Assembly: GCA_002749535.1 (NCBI GenBank)
Contig: MZZL01000396.1
Location: 62,637 to 86,781 of the forward strand
Origin: Apophysomyces variabilis
Taxonomy: Eukaryota > Mucoromycota > Mucoromycetes > Mucorales > Mucoraceae
Length of the DNA: 24,145 nucleotides
Direction of reading: 5' to 3'
This document shows positions 8,615-17,749 of this stretch, one piece after another. The position numbers and the translations under genes were made by a program. How positions within the stretch are numbered: the stretch's first letter is position 1; each line of letters opens with the position of its first letter. The notes under the pieces were generated by a model, which worked only from the letters and a program-made list of their open reading frames with translations, was not told the origin of the DNA and did not search any database.

Positions 8615-9070
8615 CACTGGATAGAACACTCTGTTTTACTAAACTGCAACAACGCAAAAATACCACTAATGTCTCCATCACGTAACCAATGTTTTGCTAA
8701 ACGCGGTGTTATCAGAGAAGGTCAAACAGGAACACAATGCTCACACCTACCCCTTAAACTGGCGTACAGTCGGACCTTAGCCGCATTCTGCCGCCAGGTG
8801 CTCAACGTAGAAGATAACCTATGAAAGCTTAGCCGACAGCCACATTAAGCCTCAAACAGAATCCCACCTGCTTGTTATGGCATTTCCGCTAATTATGTTT
8901 CTTACTCAAAGGTATGCGTTGAGTGCAATATCTTGGAAACTGGGTAAAGATGCAGCATTTTTAACTCTATGCATACAGAATTCATGCTCTCAAATTTGTA
9001 GATACGATAGACAATTAGGCGCAATAATAAACAGAATGGAGGGCAAATTAACTTTTAGTTAGATCCAGTG
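8615..9070. mobile_element. Short CACTG-ended element or derivative
   Basis: The left end CACTGGATAGAACACTCTG (8615-8633) matches the inverted right end of the 2788-4996 element nearly perfectly for about 30 bp. The right end is proposed at GATCCAGTG (9062-9070), which resembles the other element's CTATCCAGTG. Flanking triplets (TTT and TAT) do not match, so the right boundary is uncertain. The interior starts with the same N-terminal reading frame as 3727-3433. Confidence 0.45.
8669..8824 (+). pseudogene. Paralogous N-terminal fragment of the coiled-coil protein
   Basis: From ATG 8669 the frame reads MSPSRNQCFAKRGVIREGQT and later TLAAFCRQVLNVEDNL, then a TGA. The frame continues beyond with more stops. 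It aligns with MSQSCNQRF...QTGAQL...LAALSRQLINVEHEL at 3727-3433 on the other strand. The peptide is conserved around stop codons and substitutions, so this is a decayed gene fragment. It starts only about 50 bp inside the CACTG terminus, whereas the other copy lies more than 1.2 kb inside, so internal sequence has been lost here or gained there. Confidence 0.55.
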
Positions 9071-9121
9071 TATGCTTGAAGGAGGTTGAAAGACTGATCC
9101 GGTCACACAGCCAAGCATTCA

Positions 9122-9520
9122 TTAGAAAGATAGGGGCTGTGACCCTTTAATATCAGTGCTTCTGACCGATTTCGCCATCAATATGCTAGAATAACGGCGT
9201 GCTATCTTGCGAAGTTCAAATGTCACCTTCATTTGTACGCAAGAAATGATACGTCTAATGGGTGGGAATGGCCATTGGCTGAAACGTCAATCATGTTTCT
9301 TATTTCATCAACATCCAGCAAGGTTTTGGGCAAACCCAGCTGTTTCAGCCTATGTCAAACTTTAACTGCTCCTTTTTTGTAGGCAATAGTGAAACGTCCT
9401 TGAGAGGGAAAGGGGACTTGTTTTCCATTCACAGTCCAAAAGCGACTTCTAGGGTGAAGGATGAATGCTAGCGTAGAAAGCTTCCAATAAACAGCATTGG
9501 TTATGATCCATTGCAGGCTT
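9122..9520 (-). pseudogene. Decayed coding region (unknown protein)
   Basis: The minus strand reads TNAVYWKLSTLAFILHPRSR, FWTVNGKQVPFPSQGRFTIA and YKKGAVKV, then a TGA. The same frame continues with LGLPKTLLDVDEIRNMIDVS, more stops follow, and a shifted frame (VTFELRKIARRYSSILMAKS) ends at TAA 9122-9124. The residue pattern is protein-like over about 120 codons with nonsense and frame breaks, so a dead gene or transposon open frame is likely. I do not recognise the family. A possible acceptor (ACAAAG) precedes it. Confidence 0.4.
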
Positions 9521-9624
9521 TGTGATTATGACAGAATAAAAGTGTCGAATCTCACATAATGGGTCATTGTATAATGCACCTACCTGATTACCAACCATTA
9601 CACTTTGGGAAATTTTCCATGGGC

Positions 9625-9843
9625 TTAGTCTGCTTCGTCAGAAATCCGGCAGTACCCGCCATTGCCTCCACCTATTCCTAGGTTTCGGTATCCGCTTCCA
9701 TTCTTACATGCGTTGCGATGAATAAGGCAGGATAAACTAAAATAGGACGAAGAGTGGTTATGTTGCTTAAACATTTCTATGTTTATAGCAACTATGGATA
9801 AAAGTCCATAAATTATTGTATCATAGTCATAACCTTTGAGCAA
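9625..9843 (-). CDS. Unrecognised open frame, possibly part of a decayed gene
   Basis: This 72-codon minus frame ends with NACKNGSGYRNLGIGGGNGG and a Tyr-Cys pair before an acidic tail. It lies between two other minus-strand coding-like stretches (9122-9520 and 9938-10234), so all may be exons or fragments of one unit. No domain or signal peptide is clear. It may not be expressed. Confidence 0.2.
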   Translation of the reverse strand: MLKGYDYDTIIYGLLSIVAINIEMFKQHNHSSSYFSLSCLIHRNACKNGSGYRNLGIGGGNGGYCRISDEAD

Positions 9844-9937
9844 ATGAGACGTACTTGTGCAGGCAAAACGTCGTATTTTTGAATAATATGCCTATTATTA
9901 TGACGGATCGCCGACGAATGGTCAGCTCCGACTTGTC

Positions 9938-10550
9938 TTAAGGTTGAATACTCATGCAGGTCTTCGATTCTCGCACAAGATCAGAAACAGAGTCAGCAGG
10001 TAGCTTATTGGAGAGACTACAGATAGATACCATACCTCTTAAATATTTCGTCAGGATGCGTAACGTAGCGAACCACTGATCTTTCCATCTTTTACTATCC
10101 GTCAGTTCAGTTTCTTTCGAATATTTGGTTTGTGACAAACTGTCATTGTCGTCATCTTTCAAAGTATCGAAAGAAGAAAGAAAGATAGCAAACGAGGTCT
10201 CATCAATATCCTCACTCTGCAGTTTTTTTTCCATTTACATTTCTTGTGTCAAAAGATTAAATGATTGATTGTTTTTATGGGATAACCAATTGCTGAACGC
10301 GGAAATCTCTTTGCGATAAAACTGTTGTGTAAATAAGATTCGGGCACTCGAAATACACCAGGGTTTATAGAATTAATGATATTGATAGTATTAGCCTAAC
10401 GCGCCCACCAATCCTCAAAAGAAAAACAGAGCTGTTTATTCTTGTATATTGTTGGTCCATTACCTACTTTAAATACAGAGACTTTCATGTCGTCCAAGCT
10501 AACTTTTTCTAATAAATAACGACATCATGAGGAACATACGCTCTCTTGGT
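9938..10550 (-). pseudogene. Unrecognised acidic/Ser-rich coding region, probably decayed
   Basis: A minus-strand open frame from 10234 to 9938 (98 codons) is rich in Asp, Ser and Thr and includes KRWKDQWFATLRILTKYLRG. Upstream on the same strand (about 10550-10440) a stretch reads METKRAYVPHDVVIY followed by stops. It has protein-like composition but no recognisable domain. It could be the N-terminal part of the same dead unit as 9122-9843. Confidence 0.25.
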
Positions 10551-10819
10551 CTCCATCAGTTCTTATCGAAGTGTTTCCCGTTCCTAGCGTGTTATTTTTT
10601 TTGTTAACTAATACGTAGTCTGTTGAATTCCCAATGTAACAATTAGCAGTAAACTCTACAACTGTGGTTCCCAAAAACAACTTTTAATGAGAAATAGTAT
10701 AGCAGAAATCGTTCGCTTTAATGGTTAGAATAAACATGTCAAAAATAGACCAATAGCAATACTGACCTTTCCGGCTTTTTTGATATGTATGACCAGGAAA
10801 AGAAGTTCACTGCAGCTAG
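10551..10819. other. Left flank of the CACTA element, no gene seen
   Basis: AT-rich spacer with no convincing gene. It ends in CAGCTAG immediately before the CACTG terminus of the large CACTA element. Confidence 0.4.
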
Positions 10820-11045
10820 CACTGCGGGAAATCTTTTGGTGGTTTTTGGTTATTTTGCGGAACCAAAATTTAACCAAAAACCACCAAAATCTAAGAGAAA
10901 ACCATCAGAATTTACCCTAAAAACAACAAAAAACCACCTAATATCACCAAAAAGACACTCAAAAAACTACCAGGTGTTTTGGTTAAAACGGTCGGAAAAT
11001 GACCAGAATACACCCAAATCACTTGGTGTATTCTTTCTGGTTTCT
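10820..11045. repeat. Left terminal/subterminal repeats of the CACTA element
   Basis: The CACTGCGGG terminus is followed by many copies of TTTTGGT and its inverse ACCAAAA, for example TTTTGGTGGTTTTTGGTT at 10834-10851 and ACCAAAAACCACC at 10873. A plus-strand frame through this region is only repeat translation. Confidence 0.75.
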
Positions 11046-11114
11046 TTTGATTAATAAATGCTTTATTAACAAATTGCAAATATTGTTCCAAAGAATAAGC
11101 TGACTGTGAAAGGC

Positions 11115-12070
11115 TTATTCTTCAGCGGAAGAGACAATGGACACTATCTCAAAAATTAGGAATTGCTTTGTATAGTAAATATATGATCGTTACTACCTGC
11201 TGAGTTTTTAGAGCGTCTAAGCTCTTTGGTACGTCGCAGCTTGTGTCTGGGAGCGCCCTATAAATAGAAATGTCAATACATGATACGTACATAGTGGCAA
11301 CCTACTACTCACCGCTTGTCTCTCGTTAAGTGTTTCGGCCGCGCTTAACCCACGCTTGCCTCTGGTAACCCGTTTAGCCTCGCTATTGAGTATGTCAGTC
11401 ATATTTAGCCAGGAAAAAAAGGAAAAAAATTATTACCGGCGTCTGGCCTGCTGAGCTCTGTTGTGCCAGTGTTCGCTCACTAAATGCTTAGCAAGCCAGT
11501 CATCAACGCAGCAGTCAATGGAAGGCCAAGGTCAACGCCAGCCTTGTTGACAGCCTGAAACAAGGTTGCCTTGTCAGATCCAGGTAGATCACTCCAGTTA
11601 GGAAGTAGGACACCTGAATCTTGGAACGACTTGGCAACCTTGTCGCAACTCCATTTGACCCAGTGGGTGATTCTGCGCCGCACGGCATCCACAGTTACCA
11701 GAGGTTCGTCATGGTCAAGAGAGGCCTCGGAATTGCTATTGGTCTCAAGTTCCGAGAGCTTGTCAGTCTGAAGAGACGTGCGGATGAAGGCAATGATATC
11801 TTCAGTAACAATCGCAGTGCCTTGCCTCCATCCGTGGGTTTTTCGACTGAGTAAATCTTTTCGATAATTAACCTGGCGACGCGTTTCCTCTCTTGTTGCA
11901 TCATTTTCCACCGTGGCCTTGACATGCTTCAGCTGCTCCAACATCAAGACCTGCAGCTTCTTCAACTCCTGAATCTCGTTGCGAATCGCCTGTTGATCAC
12001 GTCGAAGTTCATTTAACACGTTCTCGTTGTTATTGACAGCATTGCGGTTGGATTTTTTGGCGTTCATCAT
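11115..12070 (-). pseudogene. Four-exon coiled-coil accessory gene of the CACTA element, one apparent frameshift
   Basis: Exons are 12070-11437, 11382-11313, 11257-11197 and 11143-11115. Introns of 54, 55 and 53 bp have GTAATA, GTGAGT and GTAGTA donors and TAG acceptors. All phases fit if one base is missing near 11520; without it the frame stops at 11480. The intended product would be 264 residues. Residues 15-56 (VLNELRRDQQAIRNEIQELK onward) form a coiled coil, a Trp-containing region follows (HWVKWSCDKVAKSF), and the tail is very basic (REAKRVTRGKRG, HKLRRTKELRRSK), suggesting nuclear localisation or DNA binding. The start is the first ATG after a TATA box. By position it is an analogue of plant TnpA, which binds subterminal repeats; that role is inferred. 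Confidence 0.65.
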
Positions 12071-12122
12071 GATTAAAGTTCGGTAATAATATATGGTTAA
12101 TTTGATAGATACTGGCACTTAC

Positions 12123-12130
12123 CTTTTATA
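12123..12130 (-). promoter_or_regulatory. TATA box of the CACTA accessory gene
   Basis: The minus strand reads TATAAAAG, 53 bp upstream of the ATG at 12070. It is repeated at 13408-13415 in the duplicated block. Confidence 0.6.
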
Positions 12131-12684
12131 CAGGTTGAAAAGGCAACACAAAAATTTTTTGTCAGTCTTTTTTTAATTATTTCACGATATCGTAGATTAA
12201 ATCTACTAACGTGTAATTTCATAATATAGCCCGGATACGCGTTATACACTCAGTTATACAAGTCACTATTTCTGTTTATATCTTGAACTTTGCTTTCAGG
12301 ATGTTTAAGGTAATTGGGAGGTCCCGTGTACGACGAAAGATAATTTTACGTAGAGGGATTGACATCTACTATAGGGCAAAGTTTTTATTGTTTTGCAACG
12401 TTTTAAGTTTAGTAATACCTGGTGTCCGTATATGGTTATGACTTGTTGCACTGATCGCAAGATGCTTACATGAGCTTAAACTACAACAAATATACCAGAA
12501 GCACGCGTCGAAAAGAACGCGATACGCCTCCAAAGATAAAACACGAAGTGAGATACTGTTGCGTACTTGTTTTGAAACACACGCGACGTGATTTTTTTCC
12601 AAAACTAAAACCGCTACAACATAAATACTGAACTGTATCTTCGTCCATTAGAAGCTAAATAATAATTGCGATCGTCCATTAAGC
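12131..12684. other. Divergent intergenic (bidirectional promoter) region of the CACTA element
   Basis: This region of about 550 bp separates the two divergently oriented genes of the element. A 77-codon minus frame (12602-12369) lies in it, but it has no support as a gene. The same region recurs at 13416-13969. Confidence 0.5.
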
Positions 12685-13169
12685 ATGAAATCTTGTATGT
12701 ATTGTAGCAATCGCTTTCCAAATAAGGAGCGCGAGAAACATCAGTTCAGCTGTCATGCACGATCTCGGAAAAGATCACGCATTGCATACAATCCTTTACC
12801 TGCCGGAGGTAAGAGTTACTTGATAGCAAATATGCAAACTGACTTTTCCAATCGTTGTTAGGCCCTTTCGTTGGTCAAACTCCTGCCTTGGAGAGAGGAC
12901 GAAGCCCTCTTAATGGTTAGGATGGTCTGGACGAGCCTGCCAATGACATAGTTGATAGTAATGATAGCGATGCAAGCGACAAACAGTTGGTGATCAATGA
13001 AATGGAAGATACCAACGACGATGATATACGGGAAGAATATATGTCACATAGTGGTGTAACTGTGCAGCAATGTAATGATGATGGGCCATTACATGTTGAA
13101 GTTCAAGACGTACCTGACCTGTCATTCATCGAGAGAAGCACAATAGAGTTGATCACTTTATTGACTGAT
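12685..13169 (+). pseudogene. Tnp2 transposase 5' end, first (duplicate) copy
   Basis: This is identical to 13970-14454: ATG 12685, an N-terminal zinc finger, an intron at 12809-12861 and an in-frame TAG at 12918-12920. It is cut off by the N gap. It most probably represents the same genomic segment assembled twice. Confidence 0.7.
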
Positions 13170-13294
13170 NNNNNNNNNNNNNNNNNNNNNNNNNNNNNNN
13201 NNNNNNNNNNNNNNNNNNNNNNNNNNNNNNNNNNNNNNNNNNNNNNNNNNNNNNNNNNNNNNNNNNNNNNNNNNNNNNNNNNNNNNNNNNNNNN
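13170..13294. other. Assembly gap (125 N)
   Basis: A run of 125 undetermined bases lies exactly between the two copies of the 1,160-bp block. Confidence 0.99.
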
Positions 13295-14454
13295 CATTTA
13301 ACACGTTCTCGTTGTTATTGACAGCATTGCGGTTGGATTTTTTGGCGTTCATCATGATTAAAGTTCGGTAATAATATATGGTTAATTTGATAGATACTGG
13401 CACTTACCTTTTATACAGGTTGAAAAGGCAACACAAAAATTTTTTGTCAGTCTTTTTTTAATTATTTCACGATATCGTAGATTAAATCTACTAACGTGTA
13501 ATTTCATAATATAGCCCGGATACGCGTTATACACTCAGTTATACAAGTCACTATTTCTGTTTATATCTTGAACTTTGCTTTCAGGATGTTTAAGGTAATT
13601 GGGAGGTCCCGTGTACGACGAAAGATAATTTTACGTAGAGGGATTGACATCTACTATAGGGCAAAGTTTTTATTGTTTTGCAACGTTTTAAGTTTAGTAA
13701 TACCTGGTGTCCGTATATGGTTATGACTTGTTGCACTGATCGCAAGATGCTTACATGAGCTTAAACTACAACAAATATACCAGAAGCACGCGTCGAAAAG
13801 AACGCGATACGCCTCCAAAGATAAAACACGAAGTGAGATACTGTTGCGTACTTGTTTTGAAACACACGCGACGTGATTTTTTTCCAAAACTAAAACCGCT
13901 ACAACATAAATACTGAACTGTATCTTCGTCCATTAGAAGCTAAATAATAATTGCGATCGTCCATTAAGCATGAAATCTTGTATGTATTGTAGCAATCGCT
14001 TTCCAAATAAGGAGCGCGAGAAACATCAGTTCAGCTGTCATGCACGATCTCGGAAAAGATCACGCATTGCATACAATCCTTTACCTGCCGGAGGTAAGAG
14101 TTACTTGATAGCAAATATGCAAACTGACTTTTCCAATCGTTGTTAGGCCCTTTCGTTGGTCAAACTCCTGCCTTGGAGAGAGGACGAAGCCCTCTTAATG
14201 GTTAGGATGGTCTGGACGAGCCTGCCAATGACATAGTTGATAGTAATGATAGCGATGCAAGCGACAAACAGTTGGTGATCAATGAAATGGAAGATACCAA
14301 CGACGATGATATACGGGAAGAATATATGTCACATAGTGGTGTAACTGTGCAGCAATGTAATGATGATGGGCCATTACATGTTGAAGTTCAAGACGTACCT
14401 GACCTGTCATTCATCGAGAGAAGCACAATAGAGTTGATCACTTTATTGACTGAT
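13295..14454 (+). repeat. Second copy of the perfect 1,160-bp duplication
   Basis: It starts immediately after the gap with CATTTAACACGTTCTCG, the same as position 12010. Its left end carries the first 61 bases of the accessory-gene CDS on the minus strand (ATG at 13355). It continues uninterrupted into the rest of the transposase. Confidence 0.9.
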
Positions 14455-17051
14455 CTGAACTTGAAAAGAAATGCGACAGATGAGATAATACAACGGATAA
14501 ACGACTATGTTCGGCATCCAAAGTTTGGTAAATACATATGGCGTACACTATACAATTAGGAAGCTGATTATTAGCGCCCTATAGAAAAACAACAGCTTCT
14601 AAGCTAGTATAAAGCAAAAAAGTTTCTCTTACGGATGTTTCCCATCAGGCCGATGGTATATGATACCTACCCTGGAGGATGCTATATGTATACGGATGAT
14701 AGAGAGCTGCATTGCCCGCAGTGCAACAAACCACGCTATTGCAGACGAACAAACAAGGCTCAACTGACCACTACGCATCTTCCTTTGTCTCAACAAATTG
14801 CAGCCTTATTTTTCTATCCACAGATGAGATCCATGCTCTCTTACCGTCAGCGTTATAATCAAGAAATGCATGAGGCTGAATTTGTTGACATTTTTGACGG
14901 GAAGTTATACAATTCGTGCAAGCCATTGATCAGTGGTCCAAATGATATAGTTCTTTCAATGTTTGTGGATGGCTGCAATCTCTTCCACAAGCGGCAGCAG
15001 ACACTCATCATGGTGATGACCGTAAACCTCAACCTTCCCCAGAAAAAAGCTACGAACCAATATATAAATAGATTTTCTTAATATTTGTTACAGGTATCTG
15101 AAGGAGAACCTTATACAAGTCGCAGTGATACCAGGGCCGAAGAAGCCAAAAGAACTTTTTAGCTTTCTGAAGCCCATACTTGATGAATTGCAGATTCTCT
15201 CAGAGCGTGGAATGAATATCCGTTGTCAAGGGGTCACTTACTATTGCAAAGTGCACCTGCTAATAGCGAGTGGTGATATCCCTGGCGTGGCAGATCTCTG
15301 CTGTCATAGTGNTGCAAAGTGCACCTGCTAATCGCGAGTGGTGATATCCCTGGCGTGGCAGATCCCCGCTGTCATAGTGGACATACTTCTAAATATGGAT
15401 GCCGAATTTTGTCTTGTAGAAGGACAGTCCTACAATGGTCATGGTATGTACTTCCTGGGAGGACTGCAGAAAGCTTCGGAGAGAAAGGCGATCCATTTTC
15501 ATAATGGAGATGAGGTACCCAGATATACTATCACACAGCCAGATTACTCACCAAAACGATGTTAGCAATATGGGTTGAAGCGATCGGCGATGTTTTCCGC
15601 TCTTCCTACATTCACAGGCCCATTTTCTTTTGGATCTGATGAGATGCATTGCTTTGGCCATGGTATTGCCCATCAGATTTGGGAAGCGATCTAGGGAAGA
15701 TATCGCAGCAACAATCGTCTTGCATTGGGACCCAGGTATTGCAAAGCCATTGGGCAGTGCATGACAGAAGCCAACACTCTTATATGCCAGGCATCTTTGA
15801 AGGATCGTTCATAAGTAAATATGCTTTGGGATATACCACTTTGCTAAACATGCATGGTAGATATAGAACAAACTGCCGGTTACGCGCATGCTGTCGACTG
15901 GATGGTTTTTTTGCAGTATATCATACCTACACTAGTCATTGAGCAGTTGGACGAGCAGTGGGCTAGACGGCCAAGACCACAACAGCTTTCTATGTTTTCT
16001 GAGGCAGATATTAAGGCTGCAAAGGATGCTCTTTTATCTATTTCACGAGCGTGTGCTTTGGCATTACAATATCAGATCTCTGAGGACAACTTGGCTGATA
16101 TCAGAAAGTAATACTATACAGGGAAAGAAGAAGCATTACATAACTTACACCTACTCTTTCTCAGACTTGTCAAACTGGCACTTATTCCTCAAGAAATACC
16201 TGCCAATATCTGTGTTCACGATAAATGAGCATTTGCTTCTCCACCTGACTGATGCAATTGCTCATCTCGGCCCACTCCGATATTGAAGCACCCGCCCTAT
16301 GGAACGCATTTTCGGAATGCTCAAGCCAAGGATTCGATCCCGTTCCCGCTCGCAGGCAAGCGCCGCCAACGCCTTGATATTCAGTTCTGCAGCTATGTAC
16401 TTCGATCGCTGCATGAAGTATACGAAAGACGACGAGGTTGAGCGCGTGCAGTTAACAGCAGAGCCAGAAGACGGAGAGGTTACGCTAAAGGCCTTCAAGA
16501 AGGAGGATATATTAGCGTATCAACATATGAACTTGGCAGCCCTTGTCACAGACTTCTGGAGGAGGGAAAATGAGCACTTGGAGGACCTCTCTTCAGAGAT
16601 TCATGTGGCTCAAGAGGCGTTTGTTAATGGTGTCCGTTTCTTTGCCAAGAATGCTCGTTCTCAGAACTACAGTTTAGTGAGACTACGATTACCGGTGGAT
16701 CAGAAGGCACGATGTGGTTTCCGAAGTCGGCAAGATCTCCAGTGGAAGACATTCTTTGGAGAAGTGCAGTTTTTCTTTCACCACAGCACTGCCACCACCA
16801 GCAATGTACTATGCTACATACGCTTACACGTAGACGTTGTTATGACGAGCGGGTTTCCTTTTGGTAGTTCAAGACGAACGAAGGATTACATTACCAGAGC
16901 AGAATACCTTGAAAGCATTGTCGGCATCCTCCCTTCCACAAGGCAAACCGAAAAAGCTTTCCACATATACCCTAGTATGACCATGCATCCCATAGATTTG
17001 GGGAATACACCCTTATATAATAAACGAATACTATACAATATGCATGGATAG
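13970..17051 (+). pseudogene. CACTA Tnp2-type transposase, broken
   Basis: Exon 1 (13970-14093) encodes a zinc-finger-like start with C4, C7, H19 and C23/H24. Its intron is 14094-14146 (GTAAGA...TTAG). Later regions follow the Tnp2 order: HCPQCNKPRYC, then VLSMFVDGCNLF with a probable catalytic Asp, then VIPGPKKPKELFSFLKPIL, GDIPGVAD, DEMHCFGHGIAHQIW, VDWMVFLQYIIPTLV, and a DUF4218-like NEHLLLHL...MERIFGMLKPRIRSRSRSQ. The frame ends at 17051. Another intron is likely at 16108-16164. Lesions include TAG 14203-14205, frameshifts near 14530 and 14580, TAG 14605-14607, a decayed intron near 15050-15092, an extra T at 15407-15410, TAG 15692-15694 and TGA 16284-16286 at a Trp position. It cannot encode active protein as assembled. 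Confidence 0.85.
15245..15379 (+). repeat. 67-bp tandem near-duplication around a single N
   Basis: 15245-15311 and 15313-15379 are the same except for three substitutions, with the N at 15312 between them. Both encode KVHLLIASGDIPGVAD, a segment that occurs once in Tnp2 proteins. Removing one copy and the N restores reading across this point. Confidence 0.85.
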
Positions 17052-17054
17052 TAA

Positions 17055-17300
17055 CCAAAAAAGAAGCAGGATATCTGGTGCATTTTGGTGTCCGTTGACC
17101 AAATATTTACTAAAAAGTCTGGTCACCAGATTTGTTACCGAAAAGAAACCAGAAACATACCCAAAAAGTTTGGTCAGCAAACCAGTAACCAGAACTTTCA
17201 CCAAAAACAACCCGAATTTCTGTTGATTTTCGCGAAATGACCAAAATTTAACCTAAAGTAACCAAAAGTCACCAGAAAGTCACCAAAAATTTCCCGCATT
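17055..17300. repeat. Right terminal/subterminal repeats of the CACTA element
   Basis: This mirror of the left array contains GGTCACCAG, AACCAGAA, ACCAAAAGTCACCAGAAAG and finally ACCAAAAATTTCCCGCA. The last block is the inverted counterpart of GCGGGAAATCTTTTGGTG at the left end. Confidence 0.75.
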
Positions 17301-17749
17301 ATATATAGAATAAACCTTTGATGAGTAGAAATAGAAAAAAAATGAAATGACATGCTGTGCGAATCTCTTTTTCAATTTTCTGTTTTGTAGGCCACATGGA
17401 CCTACAAACGATGCTTTGATAAAAAAAAATCTCATGGTTTATGATTTTATCACCTTAAGCGAAGAAGTTACTGGTTCGAGGTCTGTCGTGCCACTAACCA
17501 AATAATAGGCTTCTGAAGGGTGCATCATGTGCTCAACGCTTGCGCCATAAGTGAAGTAATGGTTCTGTTACCGCTTCCAAGACCCTATCTTGCTACTACT
17601 GGTAGCGTACGCCAAAGTAATAAAAGCTAACGGTATAGATTGTGAGTAGGTATATATATTTTATAGCTCCGAATTGAACATATATTGAGAAAGCAATGGA
17701 AGCAAATATTTTGTATGATATCAGCAATTCCACACTTACAGGTGAAAGT
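17301..17749. other. Spacer between the CACTA element and the LINE fragment
   Basis: AT-rich with no gene seen. GGTTCGAGGTC at about 17473 resembles a tRNA B box, but no cloverleaf can be built around it. Confidence 0.4.

Larger units (their letters stand above)
12010..13169 (+). repeat. First copy of a perfect 1,160-bp duplication
   Basis: It matches 13295-14454 at a constant offset of 1,285 bases, with no difference seen. It covers the accessory-gene 5' end, the intergenic region and the transposase 5' end, and runs directly into the N gap. Confidence 0.9.
10820..17300. mobile_element. Large CACTA (EnSpm) element with transposase and accessory genes
   Basis: The left terminus is CACTGCGGGAAATC (from 10820). 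The right terminus reads, inverted, GCGGGAAATTTTTGGTG (ending about 17298), with the final CAGTG apparently mutated. Subterminal regions on both sides are packed with ACCAAAA and ACCAGAA motifs. Between them are a minus-strand accessory gene (11115-12070) and a plus-strand Tnp2-type transposase (13970-17051). About 1.3 kb is an assembly-like duplication with a gap, so the true length is probably about 5.2 kb. A 3-bp target duplication cannot be confirmed because the right end is damaged. Confidence 0.85.

Noticed and set aside
10785..11054. 89-codon plus-strand frame
   Set aside because: It translates ACCAAAA-type subterminal repeats of the CACTA element and has low complexity.
12369..12602. 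77-codon minus-strand frame (also at 13654-13887)
   Set aside because: It lies in the divergent intergenic region, has no homologue I recognise, and appears twice only because of the duplicated block.
10817..17303. A TAG or TAT target-site duplication for the large CACTA element
   Set aside because: The left flank is TAG, but the right terminus lacks a clear CAGTG, so no matching triplet can be fixed.
17460..17500. Possible tRNA (GGTTCGAGGTC B-box-like motif)
   Set aside because: No A box at proper spacing and no acceptor or anticodon stem can be drawn.
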